Shown piece after piece: positions 1-6,409 of a DNA stretch of 37,606 bases. The stretch lies in assembly GCA_030429005.1 (NCBI GenBank), contig JAUIDP010000027.1, positions 1 to 37,606 on the forward strand, given 5' to 3'. Origin of the DNA: Gammaproteobacteria bacterium (GTDB lineage Bacteria; Pseudomonadota; Gammaproteobacteria; Steroidobacterales; Woeseiaceae). Numbering within the stretch: position 1 is the first letter of the stretch; each line of letters starts with the position of its first letter. Under the pieces are notes generated by a model that was not told the DNA's origin, did no database searches, and saw only the letters and a program-made list of their open reading frames with translations. Made by a program: the position numbers and the translations under genes.

Positions 1-462
1 TTCGCCGCCAGAATGCGAAAACGAAACTTTTGGTACTAGCGTCCAGGTGTCCGTTGTGTTCACGCTGATATCCACAACATCGTTGTCGCGTCGAACAAGC
101 TCTATCTCTGCGTCTTGAATGTATCGATTCTCTCGGAGTATCCGCTCTGACTCGCTTAGCGCCTGGGCTGAGGTCAACTCCCCGACTTCGAACAGCAATT
201 GTTGTTCGATAACTTGCGGACGCGTGGAAATGTGAAATTTATTGGCAAGGCGATAAAGCAGGCTATTTTCCTCGGGGTTTTCCAAATCGAAGATGCTGCC
301 GTTGTTAATCGCTATAGAACCGATTAAGAAGTTTGACTTCTGCGGATCAGCGATCTGAGCTTCGCCGTGCACTGTGGAATAAGACATAAACACTATCGCG
401 AACAACACCGCCTGGCCGGCATAACCAGGAATCTCACGAATGCTAAATGGTGACGTTCGCAT
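1..462 (-). CDS. POTRA-domain, BamA/TamA-like outer membrane protein (5' part only)
   Basis: The reverse strand is open from an ATG at 462 to the window edge, giving the first 154 residues of a longer protein. It begins with a hydrophobic segment ending near residue 34 (FAIVFMSYSTVHGE) that fits a signal peptide. The part around residues 80-150 has the rhythm of a POTRA domain: an alpha segment LTSAQALSESERILRENRYI, then strands with DAEIELVRR and VDISVNTTDTWTLVP. POTRA domains sit in the periplasm and precede a 16-strand outer-membrane barrel in BamA, TamA and related D15 proteins. The barrel would lie outside the window, so the family member cannot be named. The gene is divergent from the GtrA operon, with a 71-bp palindrome between them. 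Confidence 0.65.
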   Translation of the reverse strand, partial: MRTSPFSIREIPGYAGQAVLFAIVFMSYSTVHGEAQIADPQKSNFLIGSIAINNGSIFDLENPEENSLLYRLANKFHISTRPQVIEQQLLFEVGELTSAQALSESERILRENRYIQDAEIELVRRDNDVVDISVNTTDTWTLVPKVSFSHSGGE

Positions 463-479
463 ATACGGTTAGACTGCCG

Positions 480-550
480 CCGGCAAGAAATCCGTCGCAA
501 GATTGCTAATGGAAAGCCCAGCCTCGACCTTGCGACGGATTTTTAGCCGG
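480..550. repeat. Long imperfect palindrome / hairpin between divergent genes
   Basis: Positions 488-501 (AAATCCGTCGCAAG) and 529-542 (CTTGCGACGGATTT) are perfect 14-bp inverted repeats. Pairing continues outward through a G-U, an A-T, one mismatch and five further pairs (480-484 with 546-550), giving a stem of about 21 pairs around a 27-nt loop. A run of four to five T residues follows the right arm. It lies between the start of the leftward POTRA gene and the start of the GtrA gene. It could be an attenuator or terminator in the GtrA leader, a regulator-binding palindrome, or a small palindromic repeat element. No second copy was found by eye in this window. Confidence 0.75.
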
Positions 551-582
551 TGCGGCGTCTAATTCAACATACGCTGCAAATA

Positions 583-1011
583 ATGCGATCCCAGATGCTG
601 CAATCCCAAACAATTATGGTGTGCTACGACAAAGTACTAACCCGCCCTGAATCGCTGATTCGGTATGGCCTTGCAGGCGCCACGGGAACGTCAGCACATT
701 TCGCCGTTCTGTTCGCAACAATAAGTATTGCGACACCTATTATCGCGTCGACACTTGGTGCAATCGTTGGGTGTATTGTTAATTACTATCTTGCCCGACA
801 GTTTGTATTTGCGTCGACCGTACCCGGCAATCGTGCTCTTCCTCGTTTCGTGGGCGTTGCGGCGTTTGGCGTCGCGGTCAACGCTGCAATCATCCAGACA
901 TTCGTCAATTTTCTACCGGTCGGTATTAGCCAGATTATTGCATCGGCAACAGTGTTCATTGTGGGATTCATTCTCAACAAACTTTGGACCTTCAATGAAC
1001 GCAAGGATTAG
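583..1011 (+). CDS. GtrA-like family membrane protein
   Basis: A small integral membrane protein with four predicted hydrophobic helices (roughly LIRYGLAGATGTSAHFAVLF, TPIIASTLGAIVGCIVNYYL, FVGVAAFGVAVNAAIIQTFV and IIASATVFIVGFILNKLW). The RYGLAG...G opening, the NYYLARQFVF segment and the C-terminal NKLWTFNE are characteristic of the GtrA family. These proteins are thought to help flip polyprenyl-phosphate-linked sugars across the inner membrane, or to partner a glycosyltransferase that makes them. The next gene encodes exactly such a transferase, 7 nt downstream. The start is uncertain: ATG codons at 583, 595 and 616 and a GTG at 550 are all in frame and none has a clear Shine-Dalgarno sequence. 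The GTG at 550 would fall inside the palindrome. Confidence 0.85.
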   Translation: MRSQMLQSQTIMVCYDKVLTRPESLIRYGLAGATGTSAHFAVLFATISIATPIIASTLGAIVGCIVNYYLARQFVFASTVPGNRALPRFVGVAAFGVAVNAAIIQTFVNFLPVGISQIIASATVFIVGFILNKLWTFNERKD

Positions 1012-1018
1012 CAGGACA

Positions 1019-1996
1019 ATGACTTCCCTCAGTGTGATCGTCCCGTGCTTCAATGAGTCCGATGGACTGTATGAGTTTCACGACCGGCTAAGCGCCACAT
1101 TGCAAAAACAAGCTGTGGCGGTGGAAATCATCTACGTCAACGACGGCAGCGTCGATGACACATCCGATGTGATTGCCGTACTTCGGTCAGCTGATAATCG
1201 TGTTGGCGAGATTGAGTTAAGTCGCAATTTTGGCAAAGAGGCAGCGCTGACGGCCGGACTTGATTATGCGCGCGGTGATGCCGTCATAGTGATAGACGCT
1301 GATCTTCAAGACCCCCCGGAATGCATCCCCGACATGCTTGACGCCTGGCGCAGCGGCTACGATGTTGTGGCGATGAAGCGAGGCGATCGGTCTACCGACT
1401 CACTCTTCAAGCGCGTCTCGGCTGGCATTTTTTATCGCCTTCTGGCGTCTCTTAGTGATGTTCATATTCCCGAAAACGTGGGCGACTTTCGGCTCCTGAG
1501 CAGACGCGCTGTTGATGCGGTCAAGTCAATGCCGGACCGCAATCGGTACATGAAAGGTCTGTTCGCCTGGGTCGGTTACCGGACTATTGAAATTGACTAC
1601 AAGCGCGATCCGAGATTTGTCGGCGAGTCCAAGTGGCCGTTCTTCAAGCTGCTTGGTCTGGCCCTTGATGGCATTACTTCGTTCAGCATCGCACCGCTGC
1701 GGCTGGCGAGCCTGGCTGGCGCGATTGTGGCCGTGTTCGCACTGCTGTACGGCTCTATTACGCTCGCAAAGACGCTGATATTCGGCGAAGCAGTCGCCGG
1801 TTTTCCGACACTGGTTGTTATGATCTCGTTTCTTGGCGGCGCGCAGCTGATGGCAATAGGTTTGCTTGGCGAATACGTTGGGCGGCTATTGGTCGAAACT
1901 AAGCATCGTCCGCTCTATTTTATTGACACTGTTGAGATGCCTACCGCCTTCGGCAGGGTCATCTCGATTCGAAGCCAGAAAAAGGCCATCGGATGA
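1019..1996 (+). CDS. Family 2 glycosyltransferase (GtrB/DPM1-like, polyprenyl-phosphate sugar synthase)
   Basis: A 325-residue inner-membrane glycosyltransferase. The N-terminal GT-A domain shows SVIVPCFNES, the nucleotide-binding VNDGSVDDT, SRNFGKEAALTAGLDYA, and the metal-binding DADLQDPPE. Two C-terminal hydrophobic helices (about residues 230-300) and the LLGEYVGRLLVETKHRPLY tail match the GtrB/ArnC branch, which moves a sugar from a nucleotide donor to undecaprenyl phosphate. The ATG at 1019 follows a purine-rich AAGGATTAGCAGGA stretch; an in-frame ATG at 995 would overlap the GtrA gene. It sits between the GtrA flippase-like gene and an ArnT-like transferase, so the three probably make, flip and use one lipid-linked sugar. 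The sugar itself cannot be deduced. Confidence 0.9.
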   Translation: MTSLSVIVPCFNESDGLYEFHDRLSATLQKQAVAVEIIYVNDGSVDDTSDVIAVLRSADNRVGEIELSRNFGKEAALTAGLDYARGDAVIVIDADLQDPPECIPDMLDAWRSGYDVVAMKRGDRSTDSLFKRVSAGIFYRLLASLSDVHIPENVGDFRLLSRRAVDAVKSMPDRNRYMKGLFAWVGYRTIEIDYKRDPRFVGESKWPFFKLLGLALDGITSFSIAPLRLASLAGAIVAVFALLYGSITLAKTLIFGEAVAGFPTLVVMISFLGGAQLMAIGLLGEYVGRLLVETKHRPLYFIDTVEMPTAFGRVISIRSQKKAIG

Positions 1997-3432
1997 CCCA
2001 GCGGCGCATCTGGCTGGCTGTCTTGGTGACAGCCGCATTGTTGCGTCTGCTTACGCTTGGCGCCTATCCGCTTCACGATACTACCGAAGCGCGCTATGCG
2101 GAGATTGCCCGAATCATGGTCGTCAACGACGAATGGGTAACGCCGCAAATTGAGCAAGGTGTTCCGTTTTGGGCCAAACCACCGCTGTCGACCTGGACAA
2201 TTGCGGCCACATTCAAGGTTCTGGGAATCAATGAATTCGCGGCACGGCTGCCGGAACTGATGCTCACACTCCTGACGCTGGTCATCGTTTACAAGATCGG
2301 TAGGCGACTATTTTCTGCACCAGCAGCGCTCGCCGCATCGGTGATCCTGCTTACAACCGTGATCGGATTTATAGCCGCGGGCGCCGTAATGACAGACGCA
2401 GCATTGCTACTATCCACAACCATCGCGCTGGGTGCTTTCTGCGTGACCATTCAAGACTCGCACGCCTTGTCCCGATACGGTCTGTTCATAGGACTAGGGA
2501 TTGGCTTGCTCGCCAAAGGGCCGATCGTACTGGTGCTTGCCGGGCTGCCAATACTTGTGTGGACACTTTGGCAAAAGAACCTACTTTGGCTATGGAGAGC
2601 GCTTCCGTGGGTTCCAGGCACACTTCTCACCTTGATGATTGCCGGCCCCTGGTATTTGATGGCTGAAATCAGGACGCCTGGGTTTCTGGAGTACTTCTTG
2701 GTCGGCGAACATTTGCTGCGGTTCGTCGATAGTGGCTGGGAGGGGGACATGTATGGATACGCCCATTCACGGCCTCGCGGAACAATCTGGCTTTATGGAT
2801 TTGCAGCGACCGTACCATGGTCATTGCTAGCAATCTTTGCTTTGTGGCATAGGCGTAAAACTATGGTGCGACTTAGCTCATTATCAGAAATCCACGCTTT
2901 CCTACTACTGTGGGCCGTTTCGCCGATGGTGTTTTTTACGTTCGCGGGCAACATCTTGCCCGCCTATGTGCTGCCCGGGGTGCCCGCATTCGCTTTGCTG
3001 CTTGGACATTGGGCTTCTGGACGTAGTGTTTCAATTGCCTACGTCGGATTGGTCGTGCCCGGCCTTATCGCGGTCGCGAGCATTACAGGACTTTTCACAA
3101 GTGCTGCTCCTCGCTCGCAGAAGGATCTGACTACGCACCACTATTCGAGTACTCCCGATACACCGCTTTACTACTTTCCCAAGTTGCCCCACTCCGGCAG
3201 TTTTTATTCCAATGGCCGGGCCAAGGCATTGCGCACCGATATCGAGCTGGCGAACTTCATTCATGGCCACAAGAATGGACTTGTTGCAATCAGGAGCAAA
3301 TTCGCCAACAGACTCTCCCCTGAACTCCGGCGTTGTTTATTCATGCAGGCAATCGTCCATGACTACGCGTTATTTGCATCCACAGATGCATGCCGTGATG
3401 ATGCAAAACTGCCTTACCCTCCCGGAAGCTAG
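1993..3432 (+). CDS. ArnT-like (PMT/GT-C superfamily) membrane glycosyltransferase
   Basis: A 479-residue polytopic membrane protein. The first periplasmic loop contains LHDTTEARYAEIARIMV, the acidic motif of ArnT-type GT-C transferases in which an Asp/Glu acts at the active site, followed by PFWAKPPLSTWTIA, the usual KPPL motif. About ten hydrophobic helices follow. The C-terminal region after residue 380 is soluble and probably periplasmic. ArnT family enzymes take a sugar from undecaprenyl phosphate on the periplasmic face and attach it to lipid A or another glycan. The start ATG overlaps the stop of the GT2 gene by 4 nt (ATGA), indicating translational coupling. Lipid A is one possible acceptor, but no other aminoarabinose genes are present, so the name arnT is not given. 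Confidence 0.88.
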   Translation: MTQRRIWLAVLVTAALLRLLTLGAYPLHDTTEARYAEIARIMVVNDEWVTPQIEQGVPFWAKPPLSTWTIAATFKVLGINEFAARLPELMLTLLTLVIVYKIGRRLFSAPAALAASVILLTTVIGFIAAGAVMTDAALLLSTTIALGAFCVTIQDSHALSRYGLFIGLGIGLLAKGPIVLVLAGLPILVWTLWQKNLLWLWRALPWVPGTLLTLMIAGPWYLMAEIRTPGFLEYFLVGEHLLRFVDSGWEGDMYGYAHSRPRGTIWLYGFAATVPWSLLAIFALWHRRKTMVRLSSLSEIHAFLLLWAVSPMVFFTFAGNILPAYVLPGVPAFALLLGHWASGRSVSIAYVGLVVPGLIAVASITGLFTSAAPRSQKDLTTHHYSSTPDTPLYYFPKLPHSGSFYSNGRAKALRTDIELANFIHGHKNGLVAIRSKFANRLSPELRRCLFMQAIVHDYALFASTDACRDDAKLPYPPGS

Positions 3433-3742
3433 ATTTACGTTTGCGCCGACTAGAAGACGCATTTGGAGAACGGCAAATAGTCAAACCACGTAACTCGGGT
3501 TTACGCCGAATAGTACTCGCAACATATTACTCTGTACGCGGCATTCGAGCAGCGTGGATTATGAGGCTGCATTTCGCCAGGAAATCCTGCTCGTCGTCGG
3601 AGTGGCGATTTGGCTTGGCAGTTCTATGGGACAAATTCCAATATATGGGACATCACCCCAAAATAAGACAGGGAGGTTACTTGTAGGTGATTGACCTTTT
3701 TTCGTGAAATATCCGAGCAGACCGACATCTGAGTATCAGGCC

Positions 3743-3780
3743 GTGAGTGACCGCTTAGGCAAGACCAAGCGGCCGCTCAC
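3743..3780. repeat. 14-bp hairpin
   Basis: The arms GTGAGTGACCGCTT (3743-3756) and AAGCGGCCGCTCAC (3767-3780) pair with one A-C mismatch and one G-U pair around a 10-nt loop. No T-run follows on either side, so a simple intrinsic terminator is unlikely. It lies about 75 bp from a second, longer hairpin at the edge of the integrase island and could be part of a recombination site or a folded transcript. Confidence 0.6.
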
Positions 3781-3856
3781 CATTGATTAGTTTGATCGTT
3801 GTTGACAGTATAAAATTGTTAACAACTCGAGTTATCCAAGCAGGACTCTCGAATGC

Positions 3857-3899
3857 GTGCGCGCCATTAGTAGCCCATCTGGCTAGCAATGGCGCGCAC
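3857..3899. repeat. 19-bp hairpin with 5-nt loop (possible recombination site)
   Basis: GTGCGCGCCATTAGTAGCC (3857-3875) and GGCTAGCAATGGCGCGCAC (3881-3899) are inverted repeats matching at 17 of 19 positions, including a perfect outer 12 bp. The loop is CATCT. Such a near-perfect, tightly closed palindrome outside any gene and close to a tyrosine integrase may be a recombination, resolution or replication-related site. No T-run follows, which argues against an ordinary terminator. Confidence 0.65.
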
Positions 3900-4168
3900 C
3901 GCCAGCGCATAAGTGGCGCGGTCCGTAGGCAGGACATACCGATGCGTCTCGAATAACGCCGTCATAGACTGTGCCCCGCCTTCAGTTTTCAGCGCTGCCG
4001 TTCGCGAACTAACGGCTACTGCACAGGACTACTTTGGCAGCACCGGAGATTCTGTTCCGCCAGTCCACATTGAGTTGCCCAGTGCGCAATTCCCCTGTAC
4101 GTTCAAACATGGAGGTCTATCGATACCGCAATCCATCACCAGCAGGCGACCAACCTGCATATTCCCAT

Positions 4169-4363
4169 AAAGGAGGTTATCTATTGGCAATCTTCATACT
4201 CGCTCCGGATCGGAGCACAGCTGGTTCGCACCGAACCGATCTGATGCGTCAGAGAATCGGTGTGGCCTGTGACCACGCCAGTACAGGTTACGTGGGAGTG
4301 GTGTCCCAGGATCAATGCTCATCCCATGGGGGATGGCCTTGTCTGACTACGGTCAGCAAGTGA
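4169..4363 (+). promoter_or_regulatory. Hairpin-rich leader with strong Shine-Dalgarno upstream of the integrase
   Basis: AAAGGAGGT at about 4169-4177 is a near-perfect Shine-Dalgarno sequence. Six bases later a TTG (4184) opens a 59-residue frame ending at 4363. The same stretch contains a string of inverted repeats: GCTCCG/CGGAGC (4202-4216), GGTTCG/CGAACC (4223-4237), ACCGA-TCTGA/TCAGA-TCGGT (about 4235-4262), CATCCC/GGGATG (about 4320-4335) and CTGAC/GTCAG (4344-4357 region). The peptide (starts LAIFILAPDRSTAG) is not recognised. Either a short leader peptide is translated here or the transcript folds into a structured RNA controlling the integrase 54 nt downstream. Both are inference. 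Confidence 0.45.
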
Positions 4364-4417
4364 TCGGAAACACTTACCGAACATGAAAATGAACGCGATA
4401 GTGAGTTCTATACACCC

Positions 4418-5265
4418 GTGAGACGCCTGAACTACCAGCTGAAACAACTATGCAAACAAAACCGGGATGGGAGCTACGGCACCCAGGCCCAGCGAGAACG
4501 CGTACTGACACTGATCGCCAATCAGCTCCATGAGCTGGGGTTTCGGCAGATGCATGCCAAATCATTGAGACCGAAACACGTTGAAGCACTCGTCAAGCAA
4601 TGGCTCGATTCCGGCATTGCCATCGGCACCGTCAAGAATCGCATGAGCGCAATTCGGTGGTGGGCTGGCAAAGTGAACAAACAAAACGTGGTGGCCCGCT
4701 CGAACGCGCACTATGGGCTGCCGTGTAGGCAGTACGCGAACGGCACCAACCGTGGAAAAGAATTGGAAACGGACAAGCTCGAGAAAATCACGGATCCGAA
4801 TGTGAGAATGAGCCTGATTCTGCAGCGCGAGTTTGGACTGCGGCGCGAGGAAGCGATCAAGATCCGCCCTGCCCTGGCTGACAAAGGCGACACATTGTGG
4901 CTCAAAGCCAGCTGGACCAAGGGTGGTCGTGCCCGTGAGATTCCGATTCGCACCGAAAGCCAGAAACGCGTCCTGGCAAATGCCAAGGCGTTGGCCGGCA
5001 ATGACTCATTGATTCCCAGTGACAAAAACTACAAAAAGCAAAAGAATTGCTACGAGGGCCAGTGCATTCGAGTGGGCCTATCCAGGATGCACGGTTTGCG
5101 GCATGCCTACGCTCAGCGGCGATTCGCCGAACTCGCCGGCTTCAAGGCACCGCTCGCCGGCGGCCCGAAACGATCCACCCTATCGAACGATCAGCGCGCG
5201 CCGTGATCTCGAATGAATTGGGGCACAACCGTGAGCAGGTCACGATCGTGTACCTGGGGCAGTGA
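4418..5265 (+). pseudogene. Tyrosine site-specific integrase, frameshifted near the C-terminus
   Basis: A genomic-island integrase of the type with an N-terminal SAM-like DNA-binding domain (KPKHVEALV-like helix near residues 50-70; here RPKHVEALVKQWLDSG) and a C-terminal catalytic domain. Visible catalytic residues are Arg142 in FGLRREEA, a lysine in KASWTKGGRAREIPI, and the H-x-x-R box at 225-228 (MHGLRHAYAQRR). The frame stops at 5204-5206 after GGPKRSTLSNDQRAP. The expected end, with the last His and the nucleophilic Tyr (ARAVISNELGHNREQV then VYLGQ), continues in another frame to a stop at 5263-5265. A small deletion around the CGCGCGCC run at 5195-5202 would explain this. The only plausible start is the GTG at 4418. 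Without the Tyr the product should be inactive, unless the break is a sequencing error. Confidence 0.85.
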
Positions 5266-5267
5266 GC

Positions 5268-5519
5268 ATGAGTCCTACCTATTTCGGATTGCTCGCCGAG
5301 TTTGGCGAATCGGAAATCCCGCTAGATCGGGTCTGCGAGAAATACTTTGGTCTTTCAGCACCGAAAGCAAAGCGTCGTGCCTGTCTGCAACAACTACCTA
5401 TTCCGGCCTACCGAGCCGGCTCTCAGAAATCTCCCTGGCTAATCAGCGCAGTCGATCTTGCCAAACACATTGACGAGCAACGTTCCATTGCTGCTCGTCA
5501 ATGGGCAAACATGAATTAA
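5268..5519 (+). CDS. PrtN-like (pyocin activator family) small regulator
   Basis: An 83-residue protein. The pattern YFGLLAEFGESEIPLDRVCEKYFGLS, then LPIPAYRAGSQKSPWLISAVDLAKHIDEQR, matches the short PrtN-like family: an alpha-helical N-terminus with E-x-x-I-P-x-x-x-V-C-x-x-Y-F, a central SQKSPWL, and a C-terminal helix with D-L-A-x-x-I-D-x-x-R. PrtN activates pyocin genes in Pseudomonas; relatives beside island integrases are probably DNA-binding control proteins. The ATG at 5268 lies 2 nt after the integrase stop, and a GTG at 5262 would overlap that stop, so the two genes are a cotranscribed pair. The reading frame is intact although the integrase is broken. Confidence 0.7.
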   Translation: MSPTYFGLLAEFGESEIPLDRVCEKYFGLSAPKAKRRACLQQLPIPAYRAGSQKSPWLISAVDLAKHIDEQRSIAARQWANMN

Positions 5520-5554
5520 CGCATCCAACTATCAACAAGTGTACAAATTGGATT

Positions 5555-5866
5555 CTAAGCTGTCTGTGCGACCCGGTGCGACCCGAAGACTTTTAGTGCA
5601 CCTAAGCTATTTAACGCACGCCACACCTTCAAAAACGGCGGCAGTGCTTTGTCACGACGCATCGGCATGCTTCCGATCAGCACAGAGATTATGAACAGCG
5701 GCTTGTCTAGCTTCACGGGACCATTTTTGATACTTCGCGACAGCACGTGCTTACCTTCCCATTGGCCTGCCGACTCTGGCCAAAACCCACAGTGTCCTAA
5801 GATAAGTAAACCGCCGAAAGTGCCAACCTGTCCGGGAAACCGGTGCCTAACTCGGTCGACGACGTT
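5555..5866 (-). pseudogene. Unrecognised open frame without a start, possible gene remnant
   Basis: The reverse strand is open for 103 codons between stops at 5867-5869 and 5555-5557. No ATG occurs near its beginning; the first candidate start is a GTG at 5746, which would leave 63 residues. The sequence looks protein-like (GTFGGLLILGHCGFWPESAG, then PLFIISVLIGSMPMRRDKAL) but I do not recognise a family. It contains a perfect 10-bp tandem duplication GTGCGACCCG at 5566-5585. It is most likely the end of a gene whose start was lost, or a chance open frame. Confidence 0.25.
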
Positions 5867-6032
5867 TCAGGTAAGACCAAATCCCTGTAACAACAAGCAG
5901 TGAAATAGCTATGACCGCTGGTGTCAACTTGTAGCCAGAATTGTACCGAAGTCAGCTAACCCCTTGGTGTAAAAGGCAAAAATAAATAATGCCCATGCAC
6001 ACGAAAAGTACGCTGGTACGTGAATCTTTGGT
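5847..6032 (-). pseudogene. Possible frameshifted remnant of a small membrane protein
   Basis: On the reverse strand a hydrophobic segment (YFSCAWALFIFAFYTKGLAD) lies in one frame and ends at a stop. A second segment (LTPAVIAISLLVVTGIWSYL followed by KRRRPS and a stop at 5847-5849) lies in another frame directly after it. Together they would make a roughly 60-residue protein with two membrane helices and a basic tail, if one frameshift were repaired. No family is recognised and chance cannot be excluded. Confidence 0.22.
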
Positions 6033-6122
6033 CATAAGTCTCTGTTTATCTTGAAATTGCTATTCGCGCATGGCCACCGCAATCCGGGCGTATCCGACAC
6101 GATTTGTAGGCAGAATTGTACC
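5929..6122. repeat. Pair of 19-bp direct repeats, 175 bp apart
   Basis: TTGTAGCCAGAATTGTACC at 5929-5947 and TTGTAGGCAGAATTGTACC at 6104-6122 differ at one position. The second copy lies just downstream of the toxin remnant's stop in the reverse orientation. They may be scars of a duplication, ends of a lost insertion, or an attachment-like sequence of the island. Confidence 0.5.
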
Positions 6123-6141
6123 CAAAGATACGGTCTACAGA

Positions 6142-6267
6142 TCACTCGAACGACTTGGGCCGCTTTCTGGACGTGTGATACACATTCAGGATCCGGAACT
6201 CCTGCCCTCTGACTCGAAGCGGGACGATTGACGGCACGCCGCCGTTGAGTTTCGATCGTTCATACCA
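6142..6267 (-). pseudogene. C-terminal remnant of a RelE/ParE-type toxin
   Basis: A 41-codon reverse-strand frame ends VRGQEFRILNVYHTSRKRP-KSFE before a stop at 6142-6144. The pattern (basic or polar, then three alternating hydrophobic residues, V-Y/W-H, then S/A-R-x-x-P) is the usual last strand of RelE/ParE toxins, in which VRILRVxHxxRxWP-like endings are common. The frame is closed upstream by a stop at 6268-6270 and has no start codon, so the N-terminal half is missing. No antitoxin gene was seen beside it. Loss of most of a toxin-antitoxin pair fits the decay of the surrounding island. Confidence 0.45.
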
Positions 6268-6409
6268 TTATTGCACCGAAGCAAACAGATCTAAACGTTT
6301 ACACTACAGTCCCTTATTGGCTACGTTCCGTAACGGCGGGTCAACCATTTCTCAACCGGCGCGTACACTGGAGTTACCGCGCCGAACAGCAAAGCAACTG
6401 AGGAACACT

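Larger units (their letters stand above)
3433..4168. other. Gene-poor stretch at the left end of the decayed island
   Basis: No convincing gene was found in about 740 bp. The longest open frames, for instance 3441-3686, have no recognisable protein pattern. The stretch does hold two strong hairpins (3743-3780 and 3857-3899), two overlapping perfect palindromes (TTGTTAACAA at 3816-3825 and AACTCGAGTT at 3824-3833), and a direct repeat TATGGGACA at 3625-3633 and 3644-3652. It looks like the margin of an acquired element that has lost its genes. Confidence 0.5.

Noticed and set aside
1993-3432. Naming the third gene of the first operon arnT with a role in polymyxin resistance.
   Set aside because: The other aminoarabinose pathway genes are absent, and the GtrA/GtrB neighbours fit general glycan decoration as well.
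3441-3686. An 81-codon forward frame downstream of the ArnT-like gene.
   Set aside because: No ribosome site, no recognisable pattern and another frame over the same bases is equally open; treated as non-coding.
5190-5265. Programmed frameshifting in the integrase.
   Set aside because: There is no slippery heptamer or pseudoknot in evidence, and family members have extra residues just at the break, so a deletion is simpler.
5952-6035. A 27-codon reverse frame starting MTKDSRTSVLFVCMG, which resembles the opening of low-molecular-weight tyrosine phosphatases (LFVCMGN-C-R-S-P).
   Set aside because: The catalytic C-x5-R-S/T is not there: after CMG the sequence reads IIYFCLLHQG. The hydrophobic reading in another frame fits better, so the resemblance is likely chance.
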